Assembly (NCBI GenBank): GCA_964463485.1
Contig: CAYXDO010000179.1
Location: forward strand, 1 to 22,148
Reading direction: 5' to 3'
Origin: CAYXDO01 sp964463485
GTDB lineage: Bacteria; Myxococcota; Kuafuiibacteriia; Kuafuiibacteriales; Kuafuiibacteriaceae
DNA length: 22,148 nt
In this document: piece by piece, positions 1 through 8,185 of the stretch
Layout: every line of letters begins with the position of its first letter
Position numbering within the stretch: position 1 is the first letter of the stretch
The notes under the pieces: generated by a model
Database searches by the model: none
Told to the model about the DNA's origin: nothing
The model's input: the letters and a program-made list of their open reading frames with translations, nothing else
Position numbers and translations under genes: made by a program

Positions 1-491
1 GTCTCAGTCCCCCTCGCAACGGGGTGAGTGTTCGGACAGCTCTTGAAGCCTCGTAATTCGTGGACGGACCCTGAGTCTCAGTCCCCCTCGCAACGGGGTG
101 AGTGTTCGGACGCGACGTGAGCGCGATCGAGCGCGCCATCGCTGAGGAAGCGTCTCAGTCCCCCTCGCAACGGGGTGAGTGTTCGGACCGACCCTCAGTC
201 AGATTTCGCTCCCATGAAGGGGCTAAGTCTCAGTCCCCCTCGCAACGGGGTGAGTGTTCGGACGCGGAGAGCGCAAGCAACTTTTCCACGGCCCTCAACG
301 CGTCTCAGTCCCCCTCGCAACGGGGTGAGTGTTCGGACCTAATCTTCGGGCTTCTGATGTTCGTCCGGTCATGTGAAGTCTCAGTCCCCCTCGCAACGGG
401 GTGAGTGTTCGGACAGGAGACCGAGGCCGGTGTCCTCGCCCGTCTCACAGGGCTGTCTCAGTCCCCCTCGCAACGGGGTGAGTGTTCGGAC
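1..491 (-). CRISPR. CRISPR array, 7 repeats and 6 spacers, truncated by window edge
   Basis: Seven identical 37-nt repeats start at 1, 75, 152, 227, 302, 378 and 455. They are separated by unrelated spacers of 37, 40, 38, 38, 39 and 40 nt. Base 1 is the first base of a repeat, so the array probably continues to the left. Read on the minus strand the repeat starts GTCCGAACACTCACCCC and ends GGGGGACTGAGAC, the usual end of type III repeats (GAAAC-like). It contains a CCCC/GGGG stem around GTTGCGA. This, and the gene-free leader on the right side, indicate leftward transcription with 455-491 as the leader-proximal repeat. The repeats show no degeneration. Spacer targets cannot be identified by eye. 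Confidence 0.98.
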
Positions 492-836
492 AGCCACCTT
501 CGGATCCCATTGTTTTCGCCGGCCCTTTTGCCCTGCTTCCGCCACACCCCCGGGGGGGAGGGGGTCGGCAACGTTGCCGTGCGACATTCTCTTTCCGCAA
601 GTCTACGAATTGCTTGTCTTTTCTCCGTCGCCACACCTCGGTTTTTCCGTTTTGGCGTTTCTCTTCGGTTTTCAAAGACTTGGCCCAAAACGCCACTCTC
701 GCTGCGACAAAGCTGCGAGGTGTGACGGCGTATCCGGGTTATCTCCCGGTGGTCCCGCTGTGACGACCACTCCGCATCCCTGCCATTCCACGACCGCACG
801 AGCCTCCGCACCCTATCACGAATCTTTGCCCCGCTG
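492..836 (-). promoter_or_regulatory. CRISPR leader region between array and RT-AEP gene
   Basis: 345 bases with no convincing gene. They lie between the leader-proximal repeat (ends 491) and the stop codon of the RT-AEP gene (837). On the minus strand, towards the array, the region has A-rich and purine-rich tracts (about 600-690), as leaders often do. It also has a 14-bp perfect palindrome at 566-579 (CGGCAACGTTGCCG) and a C5G7 tract at 547-558. A 5-bp stem at 734-738/745-749 has no T-run and is not a convincing terminator. I see no confident -35/-10 pair. The leader role is inferred from position and repeat orientation. Confidence 0.6.
566..579. repeat. 14-bp perfect palindrome in CRISPR leader
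   Basis: CGGCAACGTTGCCG is self-complementary over all 14 bases. It lies 75 bp from the first repeat on the leader side and is the longest uninterrupted palindrome I see in the leader. It could be a site for a dimeric DNA-binding protein or a landmark for Cas1-Cas2 docking. Both ideas are inference from position alone. Confidence 0.5.
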
Positions 837-3650
837 TCACTCGAGGTCCCGGAGCTCGATACGAAACCGCCACCGGTCGCCCTTCCGTTCGCGGACCAAC
901 ATCCCAATGTCGATCCAAATCTCGTTCGCGCCCTCTCGGTCAAAGTGCTCGGCCAGCTTGGCCTCGATCTCCCTTTTCGACTTCTCCAACTCCCCGGCTT
1001 GTTTCGTGAGCTCGGCCAGCCGCGAAACCAGCCCATACAGATCGTCGGGGAGGCTCCGTTCGCCTTCGGCCGACTTGGCCTCCGGCGGCGGCGGCGACGG
1101 TGGCGCTCGTCGCGGCCGCAGCTTCGCGAACGCAGGGACCTCGCCAGGCGCCAAGACGTGGAGGCTGGGAGTGGGATAGGTCCCTTGGTAGAGCCCTCGA
1201 AACGGACAAGCACACCCTTCGCCGTGCCTCGCCCGCACCTTCGTACAGGAGATCGGACTGCGCTCGGCGTCCGTCGACTCCATTACTCTTTCGGTGTCCC
1301 GCCGCGCGGCCCCGCCGAGCGAATTGACCGCGGCCGCCGCCTGGCGGCCCTGGTCGCCTAGCGGCAGCAGCACTTCCCGGACGGTCGCTCGTTCGATTCC
1401 ATCGAGATATCCCAAGTCGCGCGCCTTCTCCACCAGCCGCCCCAAGCGCTCGCAGCCGAGTGCAACTCTCAGGGCTCGGGGCCACTCCCGCAGCACTTCA
1501 GTCAGCGATTGACCCTTCGCCGTCCCTCGATCGGGCGCCAAAGGACCCCGCCGAACGAGGTCGTAAACCGTTTCCGGAAAGGTTCCCGACTTTCCGAGCT
1601 CGACGCCCGGATCGAGCGGCGCTCCCGAAAGATCTACGAAGCGACTCGGACGCCCCGAGCGGGGATGAGTACCGAGCGGCAGTGGAATCAAAGGACCCAT
1701 ACCCTCGACCACGTCCGTGGAAGGCACGAGCTCCCTTCGAATGTCGGGCGCGCCAGGACCTGCCTCGGAGCACAAACGCACGAGCAGCGCGCGTGCGTCG
1801 GGCACCGAGATCGGCGCGTTGAACGGGAACCAAACGCGACGGTCACGATGACCATCGTCTTCCAGCAACGAGGCGATCCTGCGCTCCTTGGCCACCCGAA
1901 CCAGGGCCGCGGCCATGTCATGCGCCTGACCGAGCAGGGCTGCCGGCACGTCGGCGCCCGCGTAGGTCTTCTTGATCACGCCCACCGTGATGCAGGCGCA
2001 ACCCATCGTTCGATTGGCCAACACTAGGTGAATGGCGAGCGGAGTCTTGCCCGCCAGATGGTCCCTGGCCGCGTCGGGTCGGCCGGGCAGTCGCGCCAGG
2101 AGCAGTTGCTCGAGCTGCGGCGCCGGCTGGAGGGCGGGCCCAGGCACCGAACGCTCGTCGAGCTTCCTCGCCGCCCGGGCCAAGGCCTTGGCACCGGCCG
2201 TGCCGAGCGCAGAGGCCAGCCCCATCGAATCCTTGGCCGCCAATGCCGAGAGGAGCTCCGACGTGACGCTTTCCGGGATCGAGGCGGACGCGAACAAGAC
2301 TCCGCGATCCTCGCTCGAGATTCCACGATGGATCGCCGAGCGAGCTTCGATGAGCCAACCCTCATGCATTCCATGGCGGAGCCAAGTGCGGGCAAGCTCC
2401 ACGTGAACCCATGGCGGAGAGTCGTCTACCGAGAGCACGCGGCGCTGGGCCAACAGCTCGAACACTCTCTCTCGGCTGGGATTCAGCAACAATGCCCCGA
2501 GCAAGGCCGGGAGTGTATGCACGTCGGTGCTCGCCAGGTTACCGTGATGAGTAGCCCAACGGGCCGCGAGCTCTCGGAGCTCTCGGGGGGCGGATGCCCG
2601 CGGAGATTCGAGCGACAGCCTGATCGCGCGCGCGGTCATGGCTTCGATGGCTTTCTTGGCTGGACCCCTCCCATCTGGTCCGAATCGAACCCCGAGGAAC
2701 GTGAATCCGTCCCCCACGTGACCGCGCAGGGTCTTCTTGGCGCCTAGCGTCAGCCCGAGGCCCGCCAGAGTCCGAGCGATCAAGTCGAGCGCATGCGCCG
2801 TCACTTCGTCGGTCTCTGCCAACACGAGCATGTCGTCCGCATACCGGATGAACGGGTAGCCACGCTCGATCACCGTGCGATCGAGAGCTCGGAGGTACAC
2901 GTTCGACAACACCGGAGAGAGCCCAGATCCCTGCGGCACACCTTCGGTCTGGAGGTGGAACGCAGCCCCCTCGAGAACGTTCGCACGCACCAGCAAGCCG
3001 ACGAGGGACACGATCCTCCCATCCGGAACCAACTCAGCCAACTGAGCCAGGAGCGCTGGCTGCGGGATGCGATCGAAGAATTTCGCGACGTCCGTACGGA
3101 GATAGAATCGAAAACCGGTCCGTAGGTGCTGCTCGACGAGCTCCAGCGCGCCAAACGCGGAGCGCCCCGGGCGATAGGCCCAAGCCGCTTCGGACAGCGT
3201 CGGCTCCACGATCGGCCCGAGCACCTGGGCGATCGCACGCTGGACCACACGGTCGTCGATCGTCGGGATCGTGATGGGTCGATCTGGGTCGTCTTTGAGT
3301 CGAATGCGGCGCGCCGGCTTGGGTCGGTATCTCGACTCGAGCAGGCTGCGGGACAGAGCAGCGGCGCGACTTTCGGCCGTGGCGGACCACTCGTCCGTGT
3401 CAACGCGATCAATGCCCGGCGCGCTCCCACGCTTCTTGATTCGGTCGAAAGCTCGCATCAGGTTGCCGACCTCGGCGACTCGTTCCAGCGTGTCCACCGA
3501 CTCCAGAATAGCCGCTTCTGAATTCCAGGAAGGTGATTCGATCAAACGCTCCGCACCCAAGCCGGCCGGGCGTGCCCAGGCGACGCACCGAAGCACTAAC
3601 CCACGAGCTCGCCCAAGACGTCGTTCGACCATGTCCTCGGGCCTGCACAC
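837..3650 (-). CDS. Reverse transcriptase fused to degenerate primase (AEP) module
   Basis: 937 aa from GTG 3650; ATG 3632 (931 aa) is an alternative, and neither has a well-spaced Shine-Dalgarno. Residues about 60-330 are a group II-like reverse transcriptase: motif A with D187 and KFFD, motif B GVPQGSGLSPVLSN (237-250), catalytic YADD (270-273), then GLTLGAKKTL and FLGVRFG. Residues 340-500 are helical. Residues 510-940 align with the separate primase-polymerase at 17540-19411: HLxG near 531, DGH (599-601), PLGTH (658-662), four cysteines (C733, C802, C813, C815) and a coiled C-terminus. The motif I Asp pair of that paralogue is replaced by T555 and G557, so the primase half is probably inactive. 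There is no intron-type endonuclease domain and no Cas1 fusion. The gene lies next to the array, so a role in spacer acquisition from RNA is likely (inference). Confidence 0.9.
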   Translation of the reverse strand: MCRPEDMVERRLGRARGLVLRCVAWARPAGLGAERLIESPSWNSEAAILESVDTLERVAEVGNLMRAFDRIKKRGSAPGIDRVDTDEWSATAESRAAALSRSLLESRYRPKPARRIRLKDDPDRPITIPTIDDRVVQRAIAQVLGPIVEPTLSEAAWAYRPGRSAFGALELVEQHLRTGFRFYLRTDVAKFFDRIPQPALLAQLAELVPDGRIVSLVGLLVRANVLEGAAFHLQTEGVPQGSGLSPVLSNVYLRALDRTVIERGYPFIRYADDMLVLAETDEVTAHALDLIARTLAGLGLTLGAKKTLRGHVGDGFTFLGVRFGPDGRGPAKKAIEAMTARAIRLSLESPRASAPRELRELAARWATHHGNLASTDVHTLPALLGALLLNPSRERVFELLAQRRVLSVDDSPPWVHVELARTWLRHGMHEGWLIEARSAIHRGISSEDRGVLFASASIPESVTSELLSALAAKDSMGLASALGTAGAKALARAARKLDERSVPGPALQPAPQLEQLLLARLPGRPDAARDHLAGKTPLAIHLVLANRTMGCACITVGVIKKTYAGADVPAALLGQAHDMAAALVRVAKERRIASLLEDDGHRDRRVWFPFNAPISVPDARALLVRLCSEAGPGAPDIRRELVPSTDVVEGMGPLIPLPLGTHPRSGRPSRFVDLSGAPLDPGVELGKSGTFPETVYDLVRRGPLAPDRGTAKGQSLTEVLREWPRALRVALGCERLGRLVEKARDLGYLDGIERATVREVLLPLGDQGRQAAAAVNSLGGAARRDTERVMESTDAERSPISCTKVRARHGEGCACPFRGLYQGTYPTPSLHVLAPGEVPAFAKLRPRRAPPSPPPPEAKSAEGERSLPDDLYGLVSRLAELTKQAGELEKSKREIEAKLAEHFDREGANEIWIDIGMLVRERKGDRWRFRIELRDLE

Positions 3651-3884
3651 CCATCTGATGGAGGTGAGCCTCAGGAATGCTCACGCCGAGACTCGGGACC
3701 TTGGCGATCCAAAAATGCCAACCGTGAGGTCGTCCGCACGTCGTTGTCCCAACGGTGAGTCCAATCTCGAATTCCCGCGATCTTACGCCAGCACTCGAAG
3801 GCTCGCGCTCCCGCCCACTCCAGTGAGCGGGTCGGCTCTTTGGATTGCGTCGCTCCTCGAAGCGGTGGTAAGCGATCGGTCGGA
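3651..3884. promoter_or_regulatory. Divergent intergenic region between RT-AEP and peptidase unit
   Basis: The only divergent gap inside the CRISPR locus; it must hold the promoters of both the leftward RT-AEP gene and the rightward two-gene unit. An inverted repeat GTGAGC-N9-GCTCAC lies at 3664-3669/3679-3684, 14 bp upstream of the RT-AEP GTG. A TTGGC/GCCAA pair flanks 3701-3721. I find no clear -10 box on either strand. Short open frames here are out of frame with, or run into, the flanking genes and look non-coding. Confidence 0.4.
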
Positions 3885-4313
3885 ATGGTCGACGCGAAGA
3901 CCGGAGCCACGTTGTCGAATCAGTATCGATACGAGCCTGAGCAGCCCAAGCGGAAACACCACTGGAACTCGTCGGACGCTGGATTCGTGGCGATCGACGG
4001 CACCCTCGTAGCCAAGTGCCCTGCGGACGTTTCGTCGGCGGAGGCCGAGAGTGAGCTGAATTCGGGGATCGCGTGGTTCAAAGGCGGGGGCCAGGATCCC
4101 GACAGGATCTACGTGGTCTGGCGCGGCGCACTTTTTCGGGCTGTGCGGACTCGAGCGGGACTCTCTTATCACGGTTTTCCGGAACACCGCGACGAGCTCG
4201 AGGTATTGCCCAAGCACGTCAGGCTCGCGATTTTTCACAGAGCTCGCGAGCTGGGTCAAGAGGAGGCCCTGCGCGACTGGATCGCTCGGCAACCCAGTCG
4301 AGGCGACGCGTGA
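3885..4313 (+). CDS. Unrecognised 142-aa protein, partner of ImmA/IrrE peptidase
   Basis: 142 aa from ATG 3885 (MVDAKTGATLSNQYRYEP). A TTG at 3840 in the same frame would add 15 residues but is less likely. I do not recognise the family. The protein is soluble, with no signal peptide or membrane segment. It has a compact middle (DAGFVAIDGTLVAKCP, RIYVVWRGALFRAV, LSYHGFPEH) and a helical tail (LPKHVRLAIFHRARELG). The stop codon overlaps the GTG start of the next gene (GTGA, 4310-4313), so the two are translationally coupled and probably work together, perhaps as substrate, inhibitor or DNA-binding partner of the peptidase. This unit runs opposite to every other gene of the CRISPR locus, which suggests separate acquisition. 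Confidence 0.7.
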   Translation: MVDAKTGATLSNQYRYEPEQPKRKHHWNSSDAGFVAIDGTLVAKCPADVSSAEAESELNSGIAWFKGGGQDPDRIYVVWRGALFRAVRTRAGLSYHGFPEHRDELEVLPKHVRLAIFHRARELGQEEALRDWIARQPSRGDA

Positions 4314-5662
4314 CGCTGAAATTCGACTTTCAGCCGTCGGAGTATGACGGCGATTCAGCGGAGGATCGAACGAGAGGCCGACTCGTAGTCACGATCAGCG
4401 GACGAACAGTCTGGGACTTTGTCTGGACCTGGATCGAGCTGCTCGAACACCTATCCCATAACTGGCACTATCTGATGTGGGAAGAATCGTGCCCGCTTCC
4501 GCTCGACGTCGGGGTGCCCGGCGAGATCCGGCGAAAGGCCGTCGAGGTGATGAGTAGGGAGCCGACGTCCGACGCAGAAGAGGACGCGTTCGCCACGTTC
4601 TGCGACGCTCACGAGCTGTCGCGCGGCCTCCAAGGTGTCTGGCCGGCCGAGCTATGGGTGCTTCGAAGGGGAGCGCGATTTCACGTTTGGTCAAAGGCTG
4701 CAGAAGAGTGGGTCACCGAGCCTGAGCTTCGCGCGAGCCTCGACGAGCTCGGTCAAACGTTGATCCCCCGCCTCGAAGGGTCGCGAGACCCTCGTGCTGG
4801 GGAAGCCTGCGCCGCCTGGAAAAGTCGGAACGAAATCAGCGCCCTGGATTTCGTCACTGCGAGCACGGGGCTCGAGTCTACCATCGTGACCGAGGTTGCC
4901 GGAGAAGCCATAGAGGAAGTCTTCGAGCTGACGGGAGAGGGGAACGAGTTGCTGGCCGTTGCGCGAATGATCGGTGCACCCGTCTCTGCGGAGCTCATTC
5001 GCACCACGCTCGAGTCCGTTCGCGGTATCGAGAAGCGAACACTGCCGGACCTCGACCGTCTGTCGGCGGATTGTTGCGGGGCACTCGGGAGTGAGCGAAA
5101 GAAGCCCTTCGAGCAAGGTGAAGACGCGGCGAGATGGCTCCGCTCGAGGCTCGGAGCGCGCGGTCGCGCCGAGCCCCGAGCGATTCTCGAGCAATGGAAC
5201 GTCATCCTCGCCGAGACGCGCACCGATCCGTCGCTCGACGCGATCTGTGTTTGGGGCAGGCGACACGGCCCGGCAGTGCTCCTCAACCGGGCCGGCCGGC
5301 ACGCGCAGAGCCCTGCCGGAGAGCGGTCTTCGTTGGCGCACGAAATCGGTCACATTCTGCTCGATCGCGGGGACGCGCTCCCGTTCGCCGAAGTGTTCGG
5401 AGGTCGAGTCCCCGAAGCCATCGAGCAACGCGCTCGGGCCTTCAGCGCCGAGCTCTTGCTGCCCCGCGCCGAGGTACTCGAGGCGTTCAAGGAGGCGACG
5501 CTTCGAAATCAGCCGATCGATCGGCTGGTAGAGAGCCTGGCCGTCAACTATGGCACGAGTCGGGAAATCGTCGCTTGGCAACTCAAAAAATCGGGCGCCG
5601 AGCTTTCGAACTCAGAGAAGACGTATTTGCGGCGATTTGTCAGTCGACCCGACCTCTTCTGA
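4310..5662 (+). CDS. ImmA/IrrE-family zinc metallopeptidase with long N-terminal extension
   Basis: 450 aa from GTG 4310, which overlaps the previous stop. The longer open frame upstream (from 4073) overlaps the partner gene and is ignored. The C-terminal 120 residues carry the zinc-peptidase signature: HEIGH (344-348), then E372 in the helix EQRARAFSAELLLP, the usual third ligand with a following LLLP. ImmA/IrrE proteins usually cleave a repressor or a toxin partner and are common in mobile and defence islands. Residues 1-290 are an extension I cannot assign; it contains a tryptophan-rich segment (TVWDFVWTWIELLEHLSHNW). No membrane segment is seen. The gene is encoded against the CRISPR operon and converges on it at 5662/5823, so it is an accessory candidate rather than a core component. 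Confidence 0.85.
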   Translation: MTLKFDFQPSEYDGDSAEDRTRGRLVVTISGRTVWDFVWTWIELLEHLSHNWHYLMWEESCPLPLDVGVPGEIRRKAVEVMSREPTSDAEEDAFATFCDAHELSRGLQGVWPAELWVLRRGARFHVWSKAAEEWVTEPELRASLDELGQTLIPRLEGSRDPRAGEACAAWKSRNEISALDFVTASTGLESTIVTEVAGEAIEEVFELTGEGNELLAVARMIGAPVSAELIRTTLESVRGIEKRTLPDLDRLSADCCGALGSERKKPFEQGEDAARWLRSRLGARGRAEPRAILEQWNVILAETRTDPSLDAICVWGRRHGPAVLLNRAGRHAQSPAGERSSLAHEIGHILLDRGDALPFAEVFGGRVPEAIEQRARAFSAELLLPRAEVLEAFKEATLRNQPIDRLVESLAVNYGTSREIVAWQLKKSGAELSNSEKTYLRRFVSRPDLF

Positions 5663-5822
5663 TCCACTACTTCGGGAGTCCGCTGCGAAGCCTTCCAACG
5701 TCGAGTATGCGGCGGCAAATGTGAGGTCGACCAGACTCCACTGAGTTCAAGGGCACGGCGACGAACCGCCCTCGATGCGGCCGAATCTGCTTTTCGGATG
5801 AGATGAAGTCCGGCGAGTTCGT

Positions 5823-6677
5823 TCATGTCCGCGGGCGGCCATGAGGAATCACGCGTCGCCGAATGACGTCAGAGTAGTGCAGAGGATGCACAGAACTGAG
5901 CGTCGTCGGCTTGCCCGCCAGGGAAACATGGCCTGCACCAACGCCAACGACGCGGAGTGGAACGTCACTCTCGTTGGTACCGAACGCGAAAAAGCGGTCG
6001 TGAAACGACCAGTAAGGGCTGGAGTCCGATACCGGGCCGGGATAGGGAGCCACGGCCCTCACCTGACCAAGCTGGCAGCGCATGTCAGCCTGGATGCGGT
6101 TGCGCAGCTCCGCGTCACTGCGGGGCAGATCTCCTGGCGCTTTCGGGTTCCTGGCCCGCTTGGCGACCACACTAACGACGAGCTTGCCGTTGGTATCCCT
6201 GATCGCGTCGCTCAGTCTCTGTCGCGCAGCCTCAGCGGATTCCGAGCCGAAGAAAGGATCGAAAACCTCCACCCAATCGCTTATTGCCAGGAACGGCCGC
6301 AGAGCTGCTATGGCGTCGTCACTCCTTCCGACAGCGATGGTTCGAAAGGTAGACACCAGTTGTTGTTCCCAGTTGTCCTTCCGCAGCTCTCGCGGCCTGA
6401 GTCCGAAGTTCGGTTCAGAGAGTACTGCGTACTTGCGCGAAATGCCGGCGGACCCACGAACGCAGCTGGAACCCACGAGCTTGAGAGCGCCGCGCGGATC
6501 AGGCCGGGCGGGGAGTCGATTCGCCAATTCTGCGAAGATCTCCTTACCCCCAACGAAAATACCGACCTGTGCCCAATGTTCCAGAAAGCTAGACGTATGC
6601 CAGTCGTCGGGTTCCAGGATCGAAAGCAGTGTGTCGCAGGAAGCTCGAAAAGGCACGAGCAAACCGTCGGCGTTCAC
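5823..6677 (-). CDS. ATPase-coupled partner, possible phospholipase D-like fold
   Basis: 284 aa from GTG 6677, which overlaps the ATPase stop as GTGA and has AGAGG 5 nt upstream; GTG 6683 would add two residues. No family is recognised with certainty. The second half has the layout of single-copy phospholipase D-like or MIT-C-terminal-like domains attached to anti-phage ATPases: a strand ending in VEVFDPFFGSES (138-149 in the longer numbering), a strand KLVVSVVAKR, then WSFHDRFFAFG with H228, D229, R230, and RVVGVGAGHVSLAG. This resemblance is weak and by eye. The first 110 residues are unassigned. It is the last gene of the main operon and is strictly coupled to the ATPase, so it is probably the effector or target-recognition half of that pair. 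Confidence 0.75.
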   Translation of the reverse strand: MNADGLLVPFRASCDTLLSILEPDDWHTSSFLEHWAQVGIFVGGKEIFAELANRLPARPDPRGALKLVGSSCVRGSAGISRKYAVLSEPNFGLRPRELRKDNWEQQLVSTFRTIAVGRSDDAIAALRPFLAISDWVEVFDPFFGSESAEAARQRLSDAIRDTNGKLVVSVVAKRARNPKAPGDLPRSDAELRNRIQADMRCQLGQVRAVAPYPGPVSDSSPYWSFHDRFFAFGTNESDVPLRVVGVGAGHVSLAGKPTTLSSVHPLHYSDVIRRRVIPHGRPRT

Positions 6678-8182
6678 GCCCACCTCTCGGGAAAGAACCC
6701 TCCCGGCCAGGGATCGAGAAACGTCCCTGTCTCGGAGTGAAGGCCCACAGCGTGAGCCTCGGCGACGCCATTCATTCTCTCGACGACGATCAGGGCCGCC
6801 TGCGAGGCGTCGATGTGTTTCTCCGCGATCAGTTTGGTCACACGGTTCACGAGCGTGTCGTCGTGAGTTTCGGCAATGATGACTCGCTGGCCGCCGGCAC
6901 CTTCCTGCCCGTGGTCCTTCGCGTCATAAAGGCCAAGAAAGAAATCCACGATGTTTTGGGACCAGTGCGGATTGACGTGCAACTCAGGCTGCTCGAGCAG
7001 GAGAGCACCTTCCGCCTGGTTCTCCGAGTCATATACGACTTGCGTAAGTATAGGCAGGATCTGGCTCATTCCAAAGCCAACGTCAGGGAGGCCGAGACTC
7101 ACCGGGCCATGTTGCTCGTGTTCGGCATCCTCGCAGCTGAACGATAAGATAAGCTCGACGCTGTCACCAGTCGATCCCCGGCTCTCCACGCTGAGTACGT
7201 AGTCGAGTCCCATGCTCGACATTCGCTCGTTGACCGTAGCCACGAGGGCCTCATCCCGCGACAGCAGACCCACAAAATCGTGTCCATCGTGGCCCACAAA
7301 ATTCGTGCCTCGGTTCGGCGCGTCATAGATTCTCCGGCCCGGTGCCCGCACTGGACCGATGTGTTGAGTACCAAGGACCTCCGTTCGGATCGTGAACAGG
7401 CCATTCAGAACGTAGCGCAGCACCCTCCCGATCGGGCCGACTTCATTGGGCCCGACGAGTCGATTCCAGATTGTCTCCAGCCTCGCTTTGTGGGCCTCCG
7501 CCTTGGCTGCAAGTCCGCGCTGAAACGCTTGCTGTGCCTCTTCGGACTCCTCCCTGGTGAGTGGCCCGGATGCGCTGGCTTGGTCTTCGGCGCCCGCCCC
7601 CTTTGCCAGCGGGTCCAACAATTTGGCAGTGTCGATGGCGCGGTCGAGCATCCAGGTTCCGCTCTCGTCGTCAATGCGCAGCGAGGCGTGGAACGATGCC
7701 GAACCGCAAAGATCGAGCCATTCGAGCCGATCCGCGTCCGACAGGTCTGACACTTCGAGCTTGCCCAAACTCTGTCGGTCGATCTGCAGCCCAGTTCCGT
7801 CGATCGGAACAAGTTGAATCCCGGACACTCCAAGGCCGCGAAGCTGACCCCATAATCCCGCGCTGTCGGAGACGTACTGCAGCGCGATCTTACTCGTAGG
7901 GGTGCCCAGCTCGATCTCGACGATTCGATCTACGCCCTGGTCGCCCTTCGAGCGGTGAACGACGTTGTCGAACCTGCCGAGGTTTGCGTAGGGACCTTGC
8001 GTGCGCAGCTCCATGAAGCCGGAAAGTCTTGGCTCCCAACTCTGCTTTAGCGCCATGAGTGCGTGAAACACGGTCGATTTCCCCGACGAGTTGCGACCAT
8101 AGATCAACGTCAGGCTGCTGCCGAACTGGAATTCGGCATCCTCGTAGCATTTGAAGTTCTTGAGGCGGACGTATCTGAGCAT
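6674..8182 (-). CDS. AAA/ABC-type ATPase, DUF3696-like, operon-coupled
   Basis: 502 aa from ATG 8182, preceded by GGGGAAG. The start lies 3 nt after the stop of the large RAMP gene, so it is in the same transcript. Walker A is GRNSSGKST (29-37), the signature-like loop GFGMSQILPI (369-378), Walker B LLLEQPELH (394-402) with catalytic E397 and E400, and a switch ETHD (438-441). The C-terminus WPGGFFPERW matches the end typical of DUF3696 ATPases, the SMC/RecF-like family common in anti-phage systems. There is a coiled insertion at about 205-245. There is no TOPRIM domain, so it is not an OLD nuclease by itself. Its partner overlaps its 3' end. It is not a standard III-D component and is probably an accessory effector or sensor recruited by the locus (inference). 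Confidence 0.9.
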   Translation of the reverse strand: MLRYVRLKNFKCYEDAEFQFGSSLTLIYGRNSSGKSTVFHALMALKQSWEPRLSGFMELRTQGPYANLGRFDNVVHRSKGDQGVDRIVEIELGTPTSKIALQYVSDSAGLWGQLRGLGVSGIQLVPIDGTGLQIDRQSLGKLEVSDLSDADRLEWLDLCGSASFHASLRIDDESGTWMLDRAIDTAKLLDPLAKGAGAEDQASASGPLTREESEEAQQAFQRGLAAKAEAHKARLETIWNRLVGPNEVGPIGRVLRYVLNGLFTIRTEVLGTQHIGPVRAPGRRIYDAPNRGTNFVGHDGHDFVGLLSRDEALVATVNERMSSMGLDYVLSVESRGSTGDSVELILSFSCEDAEHEQHGPVSLGLPDVGFGMSQILPILTQVVYDSENQAEGALLLEQPELHVNPHWSQNIVDFFLGLYDAKDHGQEGAGGQRVIIAETHDDTLVNRVTKLIAEKHIDASQAALIVVERMNGVAEAHAVGLHSETGTFLDPWPGGFFPERWA

Positions 8183-8185
8183 GAG

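Noticed and set aside
545..564. G-quadruplex in the leader
   Set aside because: Only two G-runs are present (G7 and G5), too few for an intramolecular quadruplex.
734..749. Terminator for the RT-AEP gene
   Set aside because: A 5-bp stem with no T-rich tract; too weak to call.
102..1179. Plus-strand frames running through the CRISPR array and leader
   Set aside because: They encode the translated repeat (SQSPSQRGECSD) several times and are a by-product of the array.
837..3650. Group II intron maturase
   Set aside because: The RT core is group II-like, but no endonuclease domain follows, the C-terminus is a primase-like module, and I see no intron RNA domain V hairpin nearby.
5663..5822. Terminator between the converging peptidase and ATPase-partner genes
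   Set aside because: Only a 4-bp stem (about 5757-5770) without a T-run is visible; not convincing.
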